Part shown: positions 1 through 10,645 of the stretch, in pieces
Numbering within the stretch: position 1 is the first letter of the stretch
Layout: the number at the start of each line of letters is the position of its first letter
Assembly: GCA_030435675.1 (NCBI GenBank)
Contig: CM059623.1
Span: forward strand, 7,342,012 to 7,406,011
Source of the DNA: Steinernema hermaphroditum
Taxonomy: Eukaryota; Nematoda; Chromadorea; Rhabditida; Steinernematidae
Reading direction: 5' to 3'
Length of the DNA stretch: 64,000 nt
Notes under the pieces: model-generated
Databases searched by the model: none
Told to the model about the DNA's origin: nothing
Seen by the model: the letters and a program-made list of their open reading frames with translations, nothing else
Made by a program: the position numbers and the translations under genes

Positions 1-687
1 GGGAGATCAGCCCCTCACGGACATATTGGACTTTCTTGGAGAAGACGAGGCTTCCAATTCGAAGAACAAGAAGAAGTCGAAGAAGAGCAAGAAGGGAGCG
101 AACGTCGCGCAGAAGCAGAAGGAGGTCCAGCAGAACGGTTCCTCTGTGAAAGGCGCCACTGAGAAGCCCGCAAAGGTATGCGAGAACCGCCACTCAGGGC
201 GTAGTCCCTCCGATTTCAGAAGAACGGAGGTGCGAAGCCACAGAAGAAGGGCAAGCAGAGTATGTCGACCGAAGCCAGTTCTCCCCAGTGGTCGCCCATC
301 CCGGCAAGAGATCAGCCACAGAGCCCTCCCTCCGAGGTCGATCAAGAGGTCGACATCACCCTCGACACCGCCGAGGAAGAAGAGTTCGTCTCCGCGCCCG
401 AAGACAACAACGAAGAGGAGAACTCCTCGAACTCGTTCGAGAAGGCCAAGCTGGTGCCGGTGGACTCTCCCGAGCGCGTGGCGGGCATAGGGATGGTCCT
501 AAAGCTGCCTGACGGTCGTGAAGTCAAAATTCCAGCAGGACTGCCACAAAACCGACGACCCCCAACGGAAAGAGAACTCGCCGTCGGACGGATGTGGAAC
601 TCGTTCATGTCCGACCCGCGTAAGTTGCGCAACACCGTCCTGACCCAGCCTTTCCTTATTTCAGCCCCAAAATATATCACCGAGTGA
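1..687 (+). CDS. 3' part of a lysine-rich, acidic protein of unknown function (5' end outside window)
   Basis: Three exons are visible: 1-175, 220-619 and 665-687, joined by GT-AG introns of 44 and 45 nt that keep one frame. The reading frame enters from the left edge, so the start codon is missing. The first exon has a lysine cluster (NKKKSKKSKKGANVAQ), followed by a low-complexity acidic stretch (residues like DTAEEEEFVSAPEDNNEEE) and a more ordered tail containing LKLPDGREVKIPAG and ERELAVGRMWNSFM. The protein ends in PPKYITE just before the TGA at 685-687. I do not recognise the family. The basic-then-acidic architecture suggests a nuclear or cytosolic intrinsically disordered protein with a short folded C-terminus; that is inference only. 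It converges on the TMEM209 gene with about 160 bp between the two stop codons. Confidence 0.7.
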
Positions 688-846
688 AGATGAAAACGGG
701 TAACTTAATTGTTCTCTTCTGTTTTTGTTATGTTTGAGCTTCGGAATCGCAAATTAAATGTAAATTTCCCCGTGGCTCAGCTGTTCTCGGCGTTTGGAGC
801 AAATTTAGATTCAGAGTCAAAACAACAACACAGTATAGCCAAGTAA

Positions 847-2520
847 TCAGAAATAACTCGCGAAGATTCGACTGACATTGAGCGATCCTGACCCGAGATG
901 GATTTGATCGATAGAATCGTTGTTGAACAGCTGGGCGTGGCGGAAGAACAGAACCAAAATTTTGAACAAGTTGCAACTGCCTTTCCCGTACTCCACTAAA
1001 GTTCGTCCTCCATCTGTATAAAGTTGGAAATGTGGTGGTGAAGACGCTGCCTAAAGCGAAGCACAGTAATCTCACACAGAAAAAGAAGACCACTGACCAT
1101 AGAAATGTAGAAAGCGTGAGCGTACTTATGGATGGGGGCATTCCGGGTGTTCTTTGAATGCGTGTAGGGGTAAGTGAACGGCTTCTGAACATCAGCCTCC
1201 GTTAAGGCTAGTGACTGAGGCGTCATTTGGGTGTCCATGAAGACGCAAAACAAGTGCCACACGAGCTCGCTGTCGGTGGGCAACTGCTCATTCCAGCAAA
1301 CGGTCTTGCCTTCAGTGCCGTTGGGCGTGTCGCTGCCGCTCTGCCATTTGAAGTCACGCATGGCGATGTCCGAAGCCAGCTGCTGCACCCGTTTGACCAG
1401 ATACTCTTGGTTCGATATCACCCGTAAGTAGGGCATCAAGTATGGCAGCACAGTTGAGTGTAAGATATGGCACGAGTTCAGTGCTTGCTGAAGTTGATCG
1501 AGGGAACTGTGACCAACCTGCAATACAAGACGATTGAACCGAGTAACGGAGCTACACGTTACCTTGATATGCGGTGTTATCTTCTCCTTAGTTATGAGCT
1601 CATTGAAGGCAGTAATTTCATCGTGCAATGGCTTGAGCACAGAATTGCGCACCCATACTCGCATGCGATCTTCACAAACGCGCAGAAACAAATCGTCTAA
1701 TTCATACCTGAAAAAGCACGCTTAATCCTTTCGCTAATCTAAAGGACCTACTTTTTGAAGACTCCAGTGTTATTCAATGGCGCGATCTTAAACGAGGAAG
1801 CCTGCGTGCCGCTCAGCTTCCTTTCCAGCACGACCGAAGTTTCCGCTTGCGCATTGACGCTGGCCGCCCTGCGCCGCTCCCAACTGTCGATGTTCCGCGT
1901 CCACTCTGCCTTCACTGGCACTTCTAAATTCACCTCACAGTAACTATGGACACAGGTGAAAGCATTACCTTTTTTTTTCTTTAGAATGGAATACGGAACG
2001 TTTTCTTGTGACGAGCTCGCCGCACGGAAGTGCTCAGCCTCCTTGTGCTGTGGTGGAATCCAATCCTTGCAAATGCTAAGCACCACATTGCCGTTCGTGA
2101 ACTCCATCTCGTACTTATCACCATCTGAAAGTGAATAGTTGTCATCACTAAAAAGATGAGTGCATCGCTACCGTCTTTTGCGTCGTTTGCGAGATCGTAC
2201 TTTTTCGCGTCCGGCGTGTTCAGCTGATGCATCGGAGGAAAGGTGGCCACCGAGTTCCTCGCCGTTTGCGCGCTAAAAACGACACATAAGAAGCAGAAAG
2301 CGGAAGAAGAATGTACGCGCGGTCCCGAAGAACACTTTGCAGCTGCTCCTGGATTCTCATGCTGGAAGTAACTTTCGAAGCAGGGGTGCGCGCGGGAAGC
2401 CCCTTTCCAGCGCTGCTTGACCAGTTGTACTGGTTCTGCATGGCGACGTCCTGAAATCGAAGCGTAAAAGGAAAAGACACTCTGCGGCACAATGACGCGA
2501 TTCTCCGAGGGAGGGACCAC
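847..2520 (-). CDS. Transmembrane protein 209 homologue (TMEM209), N-terminus uncertain
   Basis: The protein matches the conserved C-terminal half of TMEM209, a nuclear-envelope/nucleoporin-associated membrane protein. Readable motifs, N to C, are QYNWSSSAGKGLP, MRIQEQLQSVLRDRA, an exon ending in GVFKK, YELDDLFLRVCEDRMRVWV, VWHLFCVFMDTQM and the terminal block PPHFQLYTDGGRTLVEYGKG...LFKILVLFF...IHLGSGSLNVSRIFASYF. That tail lies in a separate exon (1052 down to the TGA at 847-849), reached by splicing a 75-nt intron whose acceptor is near 1053. Reading through that intron gives a different, shorter end (FIQMEDEL, stop at 996), which does not resemble the family. The last exons are clear. The N-terminus, where family members carry two membrane helices, was not found, so the start is unresolved; a possible in-frame 30-nt intron lies near 2460. 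Confidence 0.8.
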
Positions 2521-2599
2521 ATGAGAGATCGAGCATTTCGTAGCACCACAAAGGACGCCACTTTTCGTAAGCAGGCTCTTCGTCGCAGGACTCTCAATT

Positions 2600-3020
2600 G
2601 CTCTTCTGGACCTGACAGCTACGGTTTCTGTCCTGTGGATCGTAATCTAACGGTGTTCTTGTGAAATTGACCATGTACAGCGGAAAACTTTTCCATATTG
2701 CTCTCGGTACCCAACTTCATGAAGCTGTTGCCAGCAGAGTTTCGGAATGGAGAATGGTCGCGGCGAGAGTTCTGTTCCTCATATTGGTCAAAACCATGTG
2801 TACCACTTATTCCTTGCTGGTGTCAACGTTCTTTGCCGTATCGGAGAGGTGTAGGAACAGGGGAGAAAAAGGACAGTGTTTATGCACGTTAAGGGACAGC
2901 AGTCGGAAAGCCACGATAAAATTCTTTTTTTTTTCTGTTGTATGTACACTTCTAGGATTTGAACTGGGATTGAGATGACCGGGACTGACTGAATGAGATC
3001 AAGAACGGTGTCGCCACTCC
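2600..3020. other. Intergenic gap between TMEM209 and STPR gene A
   Basis: I see no supportable coding sequence here. The stretch contains a T-run near 2920-2936. It should hold the 5' region of TMEM209 and the 3' UTR of the minus-strand STPR gene ending at 3021. Confidence 0.5.
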
Positions 3021-5548
3021 TTAGGCCTCCCAGGGACGGTCCAACGGGTCGGTGGTGCAGTACCAGATCACTTCGCCCGTGGGCACATCGCCACTCTCTC
3101 GGATCCCTTCTTTCGAGGTGGGTCCTTGTGGCCTCGGCGCGTCGCTTCCCTCCGAAGGGTTCGTTTGCTGCTGCATCTGACCTTGTTCACGACGACGCTG
3201 GCGTCTCTACAAACAAGAGAGATACAGTAACCTCGTCGTTGGCCTCCCTACCTGTGCGTCTCTGTAGGCGTTGTACTGACGCCTCTCCTCGCTGGTCATA
3301 CGCTGGTACTTCTGGCGCGCGGAGGCGGCACGCTTCGCCCGACGGGCCTGCGCAGCATGCACCTCACGCATCGTCTCCTCGTCGAGGGAGTTGCCCTCCC
3401 GTGAGCTCGTCTCGTAGAGCTGCACGAGTTCGTCGTCCCGCTGCCGCGCCTTCTTCAAGGCTACGGCTCGCTTCGCGTTGAACTGCTTCCGCTCCTCCTC
3501 GCTCATCTCGTGGTAGCGGCGCCGGGCCCTAGCCGCTCGCCGTGCCCTCTGGAGACGCACTTTCTCCTGTTGCGGATCGAGCGCCTCGCCGGCGGTGTCT
3601 TCGGCACCCGGGCCCTGCTCATCGTCTTCGTCGTCCTCTTCCTCTTCGACCTCCGGCACCTCCGAGAGCATCTCGTGTGGAGTCGATTCCGTCGCGTACA
3701 CGGAGGCGGTGGGTGGAGGAGGCACGAGCACGGGATTCGACGGCGCGCTGGTGATGATCATGTTGCCCTGGTTGTGAGGGTCGATCGCAATCTGGTGCAC
3801 CGTGGCGTAGGTGGGGTGTGTCGGCTGGCCCATGAGGGCGCCCTGGGGATCCGGCTGTTGGATGATGATCTGCGTCTGGGGCGGAAGGTGCTGCAGGTCG
3901 ACGGTCGAGGGATCCAGCTGTTGGAGGTGCTGTGGAGCGGCCTGCAAGCGGCGCTGTGTCACAGGAGAGGAATGCTACCACAGTACCTGTATGTAAATTG
4001 TGCCCGGCTGGAGGTGGTGGTCCGACTTGACTTCGAGGATCTGGTGGTGTTCGTTGATGAGGGCGGGGACCTGGATGGCTTCTCCAGCGGGGAAGATGAC
4101 CATCTGTTGGGATGGTGGGGGATGCGCAAGGTGCTGCTGCGTCTCCAGCGCCTTCTTCTGCCGCATGAGGACCATGTTGGCCTGACGGGTCCTCTTGAGG
4201 ACGTCCCTCTCCAGCGAGCTAAGGGCCTCCTCGCAGTACACGTCGTCGTCGGGGCCGTGGTAGGCGTGCGCGACGCCGGTCTGCTCATCCTCAGAACGAC
4301 GCAACGCTTGGGCGCGCTCTCGCTGCTTCTTCGCCGACGAGCGCTTCTGGTTGTAGGCGCGGCGCTGCTCGGTGCTCATCCTCTGGTAGCGGAGACGCGC
4401 CATCTCGGCCCTCTTCGCATTGCGCAACATGATCTGCTGCGCCTTCTGGAGGGCGTCGGCACTGATACGTCCTGCAGGCGTCGACAGGAGAATCTCTTCC
4501 TCCATGCGACGCCGCCGGAAAGCCTCGGTTCTCCTTTGGTTGTACTGCCGCTTCTCATCGGCCGTCATCCTGTGGTACCTGAATCAACATTTCATAGGCC
4601 CCTCCGCAACAACGCCTACCTTAGCCGCGCGGCCTCGGCCTTCTTCGCGTTCTGCACCTCGATGTGGCGACGGACCTGGCCTGGATCGACGCCCTCACGC
4701 TGCGAACGCTCATCGAGCCCGAGCTGACGCATCCGGCGCTTCTGGTTGTAGACGCGCCGCTCCTCGCTCGACATCCGCTGGTAGCGGGAGCGCGCAGCCT
4801 CGGCCCTGCGCGCCTTGACGCGCTTCTCGCGAAGCTGCTCGTTGAGCACCGGGTCGTCCTGGATGTCGTTCGACTGGCGTAGCAGGTTCTCCAGCTCCTC
4901 GATCTCCTTGTCTCGCTGTCGCTTCCGCTTCTGCGCCTGCGTGCGCCGGGCATTGATCTCCTTCTTCTCCTCGGGCGAGAGCTTCGCGTAGCGAAGACGC
5001 GCCGCCTCGGCCATCCTTGCTCTTCGCGTCTCTTGGCTCCGGAGTGTGTCCTCCTTCCGCGAGTCTTCCTCGTCGAGCATCTGGTCTATCTCCTGCTGCA
5101 CGATGTCCGACGACGTGGGGCCGGGGTCCTGCTCGACGAAGTACTCGTAGAGCTCGGCGGAGGGGTTCCCGCACTCGCCGATATGCACCACTGTGGCGGA
5201 GGGGTCGAGGCCCAGCTGAGTCAGCTGCGACTGCATGAGTCCGTCCGGTTGGATGACGTTTGACAGCGGCGTCAGGTTCACCGAGGACATCGTGATTGTC
5301 GAGGCGGGCGCCACGGCGACGTACTCCTTGCGCTCAGAGGCCGAGGAAGAGGGCTGCGCGGAGCCGTAGTGTCCGCTGGGAGACGAGTAGAACATGGTGG
5401 TGCCGTTGTGGGACATGAAAGAGGCAGTCTGCGCCTGGAAGTGGAGGCTCTGCGCAGGTGCCAGAAGGACGCCACTGGCGTCCGACGGCGGCATTTCGCC
5501 GGCGGTGGTGAAGTAGCCGCTGCTAGCCGCGGGAGTCGAACTGTTCAT
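3021..5548 (-). CDS. STPR-like repeat protein A (six 23-residue basic repeats)
   Basis: Four exons (5548-4620, 4578-3987, 3953-3252, 3206-3021) with introns of 41, 33 and 45 nt keep a single frame and give about 802 residues. The Met at 5548 follows a good splice acceptor (CTTTCAG) 11 nt upstream, which could be cis or SL trans-splicing. The core is six copies of a 23-residue unit of pattern AEAARxRYxRMSxEExxxYN plus a basic end. These are interleaved with K/R-rich linkers (RKRQRDKEIEELENLLR, SNDIQDDPVLNEQLREKR). The unit length and composition match the STPR (score-and-three peptide repeat) DNA-binding domain described in silkworm FMBP-1 and vertebrate ZNF821. An acidic island (EVEEEEDDEDDEQ) separates repeats 4 and 5. 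The N-terminus is Ser/Gln-rich, like an activation domain. A nuclear DNA-binding role is inferred. The gene lies 186 bp downstream of its paralogue B in the same orientation, so an operon is possible. Confidence 0.8.
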
Positions 5549-5734
5549 GCACGTCCTCTGAAAGGCGAAAGTGAGCGGAGAAGACGCTCTCAGGTAGCGA
5601 AGCGACTCGACGCTTCTCTGCCAGCCACGCGCACTCAAAATCCGTTTATACCACAAATTACAGTAACCGAACATAACAAAGTAGAATCTGCGGCCGAGCG
5701 GCCAGGCACTAGTTCTCTTAGGTGTTGGGACCTA

Positions 5735-7633
5735 TCAGACGGGAGGTGCGGAGGAATAGTGGGCGACCATCTGTGGAGGCACCGTGTGGGCGACCATCAC
5801 GTTGCCGGCGGTGGTGTACTGTACCGACTGGGCCTGCATGATGGGTTGCTGCGCAGGCTGGTGAAGGTGGACCTGCTGCGGAGGACCCGAGGGAACCGCG
5901 GCGAGGACCTGCTGCACGGTCTGTCCGTTGGCCGGGTGTCCCTGGTGCATGAGGTGTGCACCCACAGGCGTCTGCTCGACGTAGCTCGCGCGCTGCCTCA
6001 TGATGATCTGTTGCGCCTGCTGCGTCTTCCTCAGCACGTCCCGCTCGATCTGCTGCAGCGCATCGTAGGGCTCCTCGGACTTCTGTGACCCCTTCGGATC
6101 GCCGCCGTCGTCCGAAGACTCGTCTCCATCCAGCGCCGACATGTCCGTCCGCTTTCTCTTCGGGGTGTACCTGCAAGAGCTCTTCGTTACCGTACCCTCG
6201 AGGGTTGGCGTCTAACCGTTTCTGATTGTAGGCTTTGCGCTGCTCGGGGGTCATCCTCTGGTAGCGGAGGCGCGCCGCTTCGGCGCGCTTCGCGTTCCGG
6301 ATGACGATCTGCTGCGCCCGGTCGAGCGCCTCGCCGTTGATGCGGCCTATGGGCATCGCTAAGAGCATCTCCTCCTCCATTCGCCGCCGCCGGAATGCCT
6401 CCGTCCGCTTCTGGTTGTACGCCTTCTTCTCGTCTTCGCTCATCCGGTGATACCGTAGTCGCGCGGCCTCAGCCTTCTTTGCGTTCTGCTCCTTGATGTG
6501 CCGCTGAATGGCATCGGGGTCCTTGATCACCTCGCCGTTGGCGTTCTTCAGAAGGCCGTTCGAGAGCTGCCGCATGCGCCGCTTGATGTTGTACGCCTTC
6601 CGCTCCTCGGGACTCATCCTCTGGTAGCGCGTCCGCGCTGCCTCGGCCCACTTTGCCCGCATCCGCTTCTCGCGGAGCTGCTCGTTGACCTCGGGATCGT
6701 CCTGGATGTCGTTTGAGGCCCGGAGGATCGCCTCCAGCTCCTCCATCTCCTTCTCGCGCTGTCTTCGCCTCTTCTGCGCGAGCGTCCGTTTCACGTTGAG
6801 TTCCTTCTTCTCCTCGGCGCTGAGGCGGTGGTAGCGCTGTCGTGCGGCTTCCGCCTGCCGTTTCCGCTTCTCCTCCTCTTTCTGCTTCTTCTCCTCACCG
6901 GAAGCGTTCGGCTTCTTGAAGCCGTACTTAGCGACATTGAGGGACCCCGCCGCCCCGGCCTGCGGCTGCGACGGCTGTTGGGGCTGTGCAGGGGGCATCG
7001 GGGGCTGCGAGCTGCCGTAGAGGACGGTGGTGGTTCCCTGAGAGGTGGAGGGACCCTGCTCCACGTAGTAGGTCGCGCCGTCGATGACAGCGATCTCCTG
7101 CGCACCCGAAGGCGTCTGCTGCACGAGAATTTGCGAGACGTTCGGTTGCGGGAGGTGGTGCTGCTGGGCCGACTGGTGTGGGATCTGGATGATCGTCGGC
7201 TGCGTGGTGGTGATCACCTGGTTCGTCGTCGCGATCCTCTGGTGGGGTTGCGCGATCTGCTGCTGCGAGGGCAGCGTGATCACCTGCTGGATCGGCTGGC
7301 CCGAGTGGCTCGAGCCCACCGGAATCTGTACCACCTCGAATCGGTTCGCCTGCATGAGGAGATTGGGGAGCGGGAGAGTACGGTACTTACCGTGAAGGTG
7401 GTGGCACTGGAGGTGGCGTAGGACTGCTGGGGGTAGGAAGTGGTTGAGGTAGAGTGGAAGGGGATCGACGAACTCTGCTGGAAGTGCATCGAAGTGGAGG
7501 TGGGGCCCGCGGCGAGGCCATTCTGTGACGTCTGCGAGGACTGAGAGGGCGGCGGATTCCGAGGGTCTCCGGCGCCTCCGGGAGACGTCTGGAAGTAGAC
7601 GATGCTCTGCTGCGTCTGTGGGGGCTGATTCAT
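5735..7633 (-). CDS. STPR-like repeat protein B (four 23-residue basic repeats), paralogue of A
   Basis: Three exons (7633-7391, 7349-6196, 6170-5735), joined by introns of 41 and 25 nt, give 610 residues. The Met at 7633 lies just downstream of a CTGTTCAG acceptor. The N-terminal 200 or so residues are Gln/Ser/Pro/Thr-rich (for example QQQIAQPHQRIATTNQVI). Four 23-residue STPR-like units follow (RYHRLSAEEKKELN, RYQRMSPEERKAYN, RYHRMSEDEKKAYN, RYQRMTPEQRKAYN), with linkers nearly identical to gene A (SNDIQDDPEVNEQLREKR). After the 25-nt intron the frame enters a TPKRKR nuclear-localisation-like motif, a DALQQIERDVLRKTQQAQQI helix and a Gln/Pro-rich tail ending HYSSAPPV. A DNA-binding transcriptional role is inferred from family resemblance. 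Reading through the last intron instead gives a long arginine-rich shadow reading with no resemblance to A. Confidence 0.8.
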
Positions 7634-10600
7634 GCCGAGTCCCGTTCCTCCTGAACAGCGAGGGTCAGCATCTGTGCCGCATGGGGATCCCCCCACGAAG
7701 GCCTTGATATCGTATCACTGAGACACCGATGCGGAAGAGGGGGCGAGCCACCGGAGGGGAGAGGCGCCGGGCGGCGGGCTTCGAGGTGACAAAACGCGAT
7801 TTGCCATGCGAGTTGCAGGACTGACCCCAGGACTGGACTGGACTAGGCCTATAAGAGCGCATTCCGAGGCTGAGAACAGTTGGATTCTTTCAGTGGTTTC
7901 GAGTTCTAGGACAGCCACAGTGCTTCCAACACCTCTCTGAGATTCCGGAGAGCCCTGTAGAGGAACTGAGTCCACAAAGCTGCTAGCTCCTGACTGCATT
8001 CTTGTACCAAAGCTAGCACTCTTCCTTCCGAACTTCCGACGTTTACCCCTTCCCGAGGCGAAGTGTCCACGGGGAATCGGCGGTATCACCTTTTGCGTCA
8101 TCGAGAGAGTCCACCGAAGTGTTTGTCGATCGTCGCCCAGCCCTAACGCCTAAAAGCTTCCGATAAACCCGAAGCGGCGACTAAATCTGCTGAAGGCGCT
8201 TATCCTCCAAGACGAACTTCCAACAAGCTTCCTCTACAGTGAGTCAGCCCTACCGTAGTGCGTTTAAAAGCGTGCAGGGGTGACACAGCGCTCTGTAAGG
8301 GACAAAACTCAATGGTTCACTCCCGAGGAGCTTCTCTTTCGGGCCCGTCCGTCGTCTGCGTCGATTTAAGGCTTCTGGAGACGGACTTGAGCGCCGGAAG
8401 GAATCTGGGCGGATGTCGGATTGTTTGTCGAGCCCGGACTCCGAATAAACAGATCGAATCTGTCGGAACGGGAAAACCTTACGATATTCCGAAAAATGCC
8501 CCTAGTTGCCGAGATCGCCGGTGCACTGTGGCTCCTGGCGAGGCTTTTGCATTTTGGCGACGGTATTTTTGTTTGTCTAGTCTAGTTTCATGTCCAGTCT
8601 CGATCCAGGGCACCCATAATTAGAGAGCGCACACATACAGACATACAGATAGACATGAGGAAGGATACTTACTTTAGTCGCGGATGGAGAAGTAGAGGAA
8701 CGAGAATGAGAAGAGAGACAGGGAAGAGACGTCGCGATTGCTATAGACGTCGCGATTACGATAGACACCGCGGTGTGCAGGCGGTTGGGGGCGCGGCCGC
8801 GCGCGCGGCGCCCGCCGGAGACGCCGAGGGGAAGGAGCGTGCGCGGCGCGGAGAGCGCAGGCCTGGAAGACGCGAGAGATCGCGGCGGGACGGACGGACG
8901 GGCGACAAACGCGAAAAGATCGATAGGTGGGCGAGGCGGGGAGGCGATGGGGGCACCGCGGGCGGCGAAGACGGTTGTGGAGAAGAGGGAGAGGATCGAA
9001 GGCGCAGTCAGTGTGCGAACCGCTTCTCCACGGGACGGCGCCCGGGCCCGCTGCGAGGCCTTCTTGAGCCCGAGTCCTTCCGGTTTCAAAGTATTCCTTG
9101 GGGGAATAGTTTAATCGATCAGAATCCACTCGTCTCATTAGTGTGTTCCCTTTCCGTCGGCAGAGGCGCCGAGTTTTGCGCCGCGGGGAATCGGTTTAGG
9201 CGTGCACGAAGGTCGTCGCTGTCGCGCCGAACGATCGATTTTCTGCGAAATCGACGGCCGGCGCCCGGAAGCGAACAAGTTGTTTGCCGAAAGCGTACCG
9301 TCACTCCGGAGGTGGCATCGGACAAGACCGTTCTATCGCCAGGGACTATCTGCAGCCTCGTAGGCTTCTATGAGGCCTCATCGCGAGGGGACAAATAGAT
9401 CTTTAAGCTTCTCCTTGAAGAGTTTATCCAAATGAATCCACTGTGCAAAGGCTTTGGGTGTGTGGCTTCTGGAGCTGGATGCTTGTCGGCTTTTTATCAT
9501 GACAGAGTAGATGCAGTGGCTGTCTCAGAATGTCGGAACTTGAAGTCCTTTTACTCTTGAATCGATTCCTCAGGATGTCCCCGGGTTCTCCCACAGAGCA
9601 TAACACTCAAACATCACGAAACTAAAATCGAAAGGCACAATGTCCAAATGCTGCAAAATGCATGCTTCCGGATGAAACTCGCACAAAGCGTCCTAAAATG
9701 CTTCTTCAGTCTCTCTTACCTTCAGTCTCTGTTACCTCTACCGTACCACAGCTGCAATTTAAAAAATGCAATTTTGCGACTGTGCCATTAAAGATGTCTC
9801 CAGGGGGAACGGATTCGGCCATTGCTGCTGCTTTTCACGAATTTTTCACTAGTACCACCACCAAGAGAGACACATTCGTGTCGCGGTGGCGAGCGGTCGG
9901 TCCCTCCGGCCGCTCTCTGAGCGTCCGGTCGGTCTGATGGCAAACCCTGTGGCATGTATGAGTTTTCCGGCTTCCAGAGGGAATTGGGACACCCGGAAGC
10001 CGTAGTCCCACCACCGCTGACAACAAGATGTCCGACGCCAGGAATACCACCACCGGTGAAAACTAGGACCATGACACCACCACCGATGAAAACACAATTT
10101 TCGGAGCAAGGAACCGTCTCTTCGAAGCAGATGTTAGCTTAGAAGCCTCCACTGTGCCACAAACGCCCGCGAAGAGGATGTTCGGCTGCCGGATCCGAAG
10201 TTTTGTCGAGTCCCAGATGTCCCGTGAAGCGCGCCGTCTCCGACCGGTTCGACATCCACGCCGCTCCAGAGATGAAGCCGGCTGTAACGAGACATCCTCT
10301 GTTTGTCGATTATTCGGTGTCGTGCAAGGCGTAAGCCTTTGATTCACGAAATAAACTCGTAAACTCGTAAACTCGCCATTAAAGAAATACCACTTCTTAA
10401 TCACCTGGTCCAAGGGCACTTGTTCATTGGCTGATCCTACCGTAGCGTTTCGAGGACACACGGAATGGTTCTGATTTTTCTGACCCGTCGTCGCTACGGC
10501 GGACAGGTGAAGAGGTCGGCGACGTCCCCGTGCGCTGATTGGAAGCGATCGGCGCTATCGATTAATCGTCGATTCCAACGGGGTTGCGCATCTTCGCCTC

Positions 10601-10645
10601 GCGGCGAACCGGGCGCAGAACGAAGGACGCCTCTTCCCTGCAGCC
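7634..10645. other. 3.0-kb intergenic region, likely 5' regulatory DNA of STPR gene B plus repeat
   Basis: I could not support a coding exon here. It holds three TACSGTA heptamers (8251, 9739, 10438), a very GC-rich purine-biased stretch at about 8770-9050, and, from about 9840 to 10360, a degenerate repeat that recurs inverted at 12025-12430 (listed separately). Upstream exons or trans-splice sites of gene B could lie here unseen. Confidence 0.5.
9840..10360 (-). repeat. Degenerate interspersed repeat, copy 1 (inverted relative to 12025-12430)
   Basis: The reverse complement of 10130-10360 aligns along most of its length with 12030-12245. Shared landmarks are CGACAAACAGAGGATGTCT, GATGTCGAACCGGTCG and TCACGGGRCATCTGGGA. 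A second block (rc of 9870-9960) aligns with 12340-12430 (GGTTTGCCATC and CCACCGCGACACGA). In one frame both copies encode similar peptides sharing RCPVK and FDIYAAP-like segments, so the family may once have been coding. The copy here is broken by stops. The family could not be named. Confidence 0.65.

Noticed and set aside
3510..4727. Long + strand open frame (405 codons) over STPR gene A
   Set aside because: It is antisense to the GC-rich repeat-coding exons, where long shadow frames are expected. It has no exon signals or domain pattern.
5738..6170. Arginine-rich continuation of the STPR gene B frame (VHPEEKADGHVGAGWRR and on)
   Set aside because: It is a read-through of the 25-nt intron. 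The alternative spliced frame has an NLS, a helix shared with gene A and a natural end, while this one is compositionally biased and resembles nothing.
8577..9398. Overlapping long frames on both strands at 8.6-9.4 kb
   Set aside because: Composition-driven (very GC-rich, Arg/Pro/Ala on both strands). No splice pattern, signal peptide or domain.
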